A stretch of DNA of 18,978 bases from CAZSMK01 sp964608095 (lineage in GTDB: Bacteria; Sumerlaeota; Sumerlaeia; MWCT01; JAGHBZ01), in the NCBI GenBank assembly GCA_964608095.1, contig CAZSMK010000014.1, forward strand, positions 1 to 18,978, in the 5' to 3' direction. The position numbers were made by a program, and so were the translations under genes. Below the pieces are notes generated by a model. It made no database searches and was not told the DNA's origin. It saw only the letters and a program-made list of their open reading frames with translations. Below, in pieces: positions 16,135-18,978 of the stretch; position 1 is the first letter of the stretch; each line of letters starts with the position of its first letter.

Positions 16135-18594
16135 ATGCCTGAAGATAAAGAGCCAAACCTTGCAGATTTAGTTAAAAATGTACAGGTTTCCGATGTTGAA
16201 GTACCTGAGACAGTACCCATATTGCGATTAAATAATTTTGTGCTGTTTCCCTATATGATAGCGCCGGTTGCGGTTTTAAACGAAATCAACAAGAGCGCAA
16301 TAGATGAAGCGTTGAAATCAGAGAATAAAGTGGTCGGCGCTTTTACGAGGAGAATATCGGATACCTCTGAAGGAGGGGAAGTTAAAACGCCCTTGACGGA
16401 CGATTCATCAGAGGGTGAACCTTTTTTTGAAAGCCTGTATGAAGTCGGCTGTGCTGCTCACATCCTTAGAATGCTCAAAATGCCTGATGGTACGATGCGA
16501 GTACTTATTCATGGGCTTCATCGAATAAAGCTCATAGAGCCTGTCAGTGAGAAGCCTTTTCCTCAGGCAAAAATAATGGTTATTGAAGAGCCCGAAGAAT
16601 CAGACCGTGAGACTATGGCATTGGTTAAGAACGCCCAAACACTTCTGCAAAAGATCGTCGAGCTGTCCTCGCTCCCGGATGAACTTGCCGTGGTGGCAAC
16701 GAATATATCCGAGCCGGCAAAGTTATCCGACCTTATCGCCTCGAACCTGAACCTTAAAGTCTACGAACTTCAACAAGTTCTTCAAACCATAAGCCCGAAA
16801 GAACGTTTGCAGAAGATACTCGTAATCTTGAACCGCGAGCTCGAGGTCGCCGAGATCGGCAACAAGATTCAGTCGCAAGTCAAGAGCGAAATGGAAAAAG
16901 GGCAGAAGGAATATGTGTTACGCGAACAACTGAAGGCAATAAGAAAAGAATTGGGAGAGGAAGGAGAGGGTTCCGAGATAGCGGAACTGCGAAAAAGAAT
17001 CGAACAAAAGGCAATGCCTGATTATGTCCGCGATACCTGTACCAAAGAGCTCGATCGCCTGGCAAAAATGCATCCCTCGTCTGCTGAATATACCGTCAGC
17101 CGTTCATACCTCGACTGGCTCCTGATTTTACCGTGGGAAGAGTCGACAAAGGACAATATCAATATTAAACACGCACAGAATGTGCTTGATGAAGACCACT
17201 ATGATCTGGACAAGGTAAAAGAACGAATTCTCGAGTATCTTGCGGTGATAAAGTTACGCAAAGAACTTCGAGGGCCAATCTTATGTTTTGTAGGACCTCC
17301 GGGAGTGGGAAAAACATCGCTGGGTAAATCCATTGCACGTGCCCTTGGACGTAAGTTTTATCGTACGAGCCTTGGTGGAATCCGCGACGAAGCTGAAATT
17401 CGTGGACACAGGCGCACCTATATCGGCGCACTTCCCGGACGTGTTATTAAAGGAATAAAAGATTGCAACTCCAATAATCCCGTTATGATGCTTGATGAAA
17501 TCGACAAACTCGGCATGGACTTTCGCGGCGATCCTTCTTCTGCGCTCCTTGAAGTGCTCGATCCCGAACAAAACCATAGCTTTAGCGATAACTACATTGA
17601 AATACCCTTTGATCTATCAAAGGTCATGTTTATTACCACGGCAAATTGGCTCGATCCCATTCCCCCTCCTCTCAAAGATAGAATGGAGATTCTTACCCTT
17701 CCCGGCTATACTATAAAAGAAAAACTTCAAATTGCAAAGAGGTATCTGGTACCGAAAGAGCTGGAGAACAATGGACTCAAAAAGAAGAATGTAACGTTTA
17801 CGGATAAAGGTTTAAATCGCGTAATAGAGGAATATACGCGTGAGTCGGGGGTAAGGAATCTCCAGCGTGAAATAGGAAATATATGTCGAAAGATAGCGCG
17901 CCGATATGCAGAGGGTGATTCCAAAAATGTACGCATAACCGAGAAACGAATCCCGGATTATTTAGGGCCACCTCGGTTTTTTTCCCAGCTGGCTGAACGT
18001 ATGACCCTGCCAGGTGTATCTATCGGGCTTGCCTGGACACAGACCGGCGGCGAAATCCTTTTCATCGAGGCTACCGCTACCCCGGGTAAAGGCAATCTTC
18101 TGCAGACCGGTCAGCTTGGCGATGTCATGAAAGAATCTGTTCAGGCATCTCTCACTTTTATTCATTCCGAAGGTGAGAAGTTGAATATCCCTGAAGAAAA
18201 ATTCAGCAAGCAAGACATTCACGTTCATGTCCCTGCAGCGGCGATTCCCAAGGATGGTCCTTCTGCCGGTATCACCATGTGCACTGCAATCGGCTCTTTA
18301 TTAACAGGGATACTGGTAAAAGATTCATTGGCTATGACGGGCGAGATTACGCTTAAAGGAAACGTATTACCTGTGGGAGGCATAAAACAAAAAGTGCTTG
18401 CCGCCCATCGGGCAGGCATCAAGGAGATTATACTCCCTGATCGCAACGAAAAAGATCTCGAGGAAATACCACCGGAAGTGCGTAACGATATAACGTTTCA
18501 TTTCGTCAAGCGTATGGAGAAAGTGCTCGAACTTTCTCTGGTTGAAAATCCCTATAAGAAAAGGAAAACGACTTCGAAGGGACAAAAAACCTGA
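16135..18594 (+). CDS. lon: ATP-dependent Lon protease
   Basis: A full-length (819-residue) cytoplasmic AAA+ serine protease that degrades misfolded and regulatory proteins. The N-terminal LON substrate domain (about 26-220, from VPILRLNNFVLFPYM) is followed by a helical region. The ATPase has Walker A GPPGVGKT (387-394), Walker B MMLDEIDK (451-458) with D454-E455, and a sensor/arginine region at TTANWLDPIPPPLKDRME. The protease domain has the Ser-Lys dyad: S710 in PKDGPSAG and K753 in VGGIKQKVLAAHRAG, the same 43-residue spacing as E. coli S679/K722. AAAGGA lies six bases before the ATG. The Lys-rich end (KKRKTTSKGQKT) is variable among homologues. The gene appears intact. Confidence 0.98.
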   Translation: MPEDKEPNLADLVKNVQVSDVEVPETVPILRLNNFVLFPYMIAPVAVLNEINKSAIDEALKSENKVVGAFTRRISDTSEGGEVKTPLTDDSSEGEPFFESLYEVGCAAHILRMLKMPDGTMRVLIHGLHRIKLIEPVSEKPFPQAKIMVIEEPEESDRETMALVKNAQTLLQKIVELSSLPDELAVVATNISEPAKLSDLIASNLNLKVYELQQVLQTISPKERLQKILVILNRELEVAEIGNKIQSQVKSEMEKGQKEYVLREQLKAIRKELGEEGEGSEIAELRKRIEQKAMPDYVRDTCTKELDRLAKMHPSSAEYTVSRSYLDWLLILPWEESTKDNINIKHAQNVLDEDHYDLDKVKERILEYLAVIKLRKELRGPILCFVGPPGVGKTSLGKSIARALGRKFYRTSLGGIRDEAEIRGHRRTYIGALPGRVIKGIKDCNSNNPVMMLDEIDKLGMDFRGDPSSALLEVLDPEQNHSFSDNYIEIPFDLSKVMFITTANWLDPIPPPLKDRMEILTLPGYTIKEKLQIAKRYLVPKELENNGLKKKNVTFTDKGLNRVIEEYTRESGVRNLQREIGNICRKIARRYAEGDSKNVRITEKRIPDYLGPPRFFSQLAERMTLPGVSIGLAWTQTGGEILFIEATATPGKGNLLQTGQLGDVMKESVQASLTFIHSEGEKLNIPEEKFSKQDIHVHVPAAAIPKDGPSAGITMCTAIGSLLTGILVKDSLAMTGEITLKGNVLPVGGIKQKVLAAHRAGIKEIILPDRNEKDLEEIPPEVRNDITFHFVKRMEKVLELSLVENPYKKRKTTSKGQKT

Positions 18595-18620
18595 TTTCAT
18601 TTGTTCAGGATAAATCATCA

Positions 18621-18634
18621 GTGTCATATCACAC
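18621..18634 (+). other. Imperfect palindrome after lon
   Basis: GTGTCATATCACAC is a 14-base inverted repeat with one mismatched pair, lying 27 nt after the lon stop. It has no T-run and so is not a standard terminator. It could be a protein-binding site or chance. The gap 18595-18678 otherwise shows no gene. Confidence 0.2.
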
Positions 18635-18678
18635 CTGTCCTGTCATACAATGGCGGGATATTGTTCTCCTTCAAATAA

Positions 18679-18978
18679 GCTCGTTTAAGGTGGAATGACC
18701 CGAGGAAGAAATACAAGGTTACTCTTGAAAAGGACAACCAGGAGTATCTTCACGAAATTACCGGGAGGGGGAGTCATAAATCACAAAAAGTACTTAATGC
18801 TTTAATTCTTCTAAAGTGTGACGAAGGGAAGTACCGGGAGAGCAAGGTCGAGAATGAGAATATCGCATCGGTTCTGTAGGTAAGTATGAGAAAGATTGAT
18901 CGAATCAAGAAACGATTTGTTGAAGCAGGGCTTGACGTCGCCTTGAATGGAAATAAAAGCTGCCGAATATGTAAAAAA
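18679..18978 (+). pseudogene. Degenerate IS630-type transposase, N-terminal part (runs off window)
   Basis: In one frame the sequence reads RKKYKVTLEKDNQEYL (from 18703), then QKVLNALILLKCDEGK, NIASVL, a TAG stop at 18877-18879, and on in the same frame with VSMRKIDRIKKRFVEAG, LDVALNGNKS to the window end. This is the N-terminal helix-turn-helix region of IS630-family transposases, whose usual pattern is KY-V-L, R-A-ILL-DEG, IA-L-VS-RT--RI-KRFVE-GL--AL. After the TAA at 18676-18678 there is no ATG, GTG or TTG before the homology. The missing start and the internal stop mark it as inactive, at least here; the DDE catalytic part would lie beyond 18978. The nonsense codon replaces a residue between L and V of the recognition helix. 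Confidence 0.8.

Overview
The window reads as chromosomal DNA of a diderm (Gram-negative-type) bacterium of moderate GC content. The evidence is a periplasmic PBP4-type D-Ala-D-Ala carboxypeptidase with a lipoprotein-like N-terminus, several Sec-exported proteins, and bacterial purH, lon and hsp20. A secreted NPCBM-Ig-GH27 alpha-galactosidase next to a CBM-like exported protein is an architecture common in uncultured or PVC/FCB-type polysaccharide degraders such as planctomycete-, lentisphaera-, omnitrophota- or hydrogenedentes-like lineages. The sequence does not allow a firmer taxonomic call. No rRNA, tRNA or CRISPR array was seen.

Layout. (1) Bases 1-6749, plus strand: the tail of a truncated upstream gene; a secreted GH27 alpha-galactosidase; a small exported jelly-roll (CBM4/9-like) protein; a GT4 glycosyltransferase; purH; and an exported helical protein with two cysteine pairs and a Lys/Glu tail, ending in a strong rho-independent terminator at 6831-6870. 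(2) Bases 6853-15401, minus strand: two tandem GT-C membrane glycosyltransferases, then a tightly packed series of an MFS transporter, a C45-type Ntn-hydrolase, a DacB/PBP4-type peptidase and a GntR-type regulator. The regulator appears frameshifted in an A5 run; restoring the frame adds a LytTR-like tail. (3) Bases 15531-18594, plus strand: a small heat-shock protein followed by Lon protease, a protein quality-control pair. (4) Bases 18679-18978, plus strand: the N-terminal part of a degenerate IS630-type transposase that lacks a start codon, contains an in-frame TAG and runs off the window.

How the genes fit together. Region 1 suggests extracellular galactoside degradation (GH27 plus a binding module) beside housekeeping purine synthesis. 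In region 2, MFS, C45 hydrolase and PBP4 have gaps of only 38 and 21 nt, followed by a regulator after 58 nt, so they are probably one transcript. An Ntn amide hydrolase of the penicillin-acylase kind next to a penicillin-binding peptidase and an exporter suggests cell-wall or N-acyl-amide metabolism, possibly beta-lactam related, but that is inference. The two GT-C proteins would transfer sugars from lipid carriers on the outer face of the inner membrane. The most unusual signals are the frameshifted GntR/LytTR-like gene, the 35-codon open stretch in frame beyond the DacB stop, the paired hairpins in the leader of the cysteine-pair protein, and the MFS/C45/PBP4 set.
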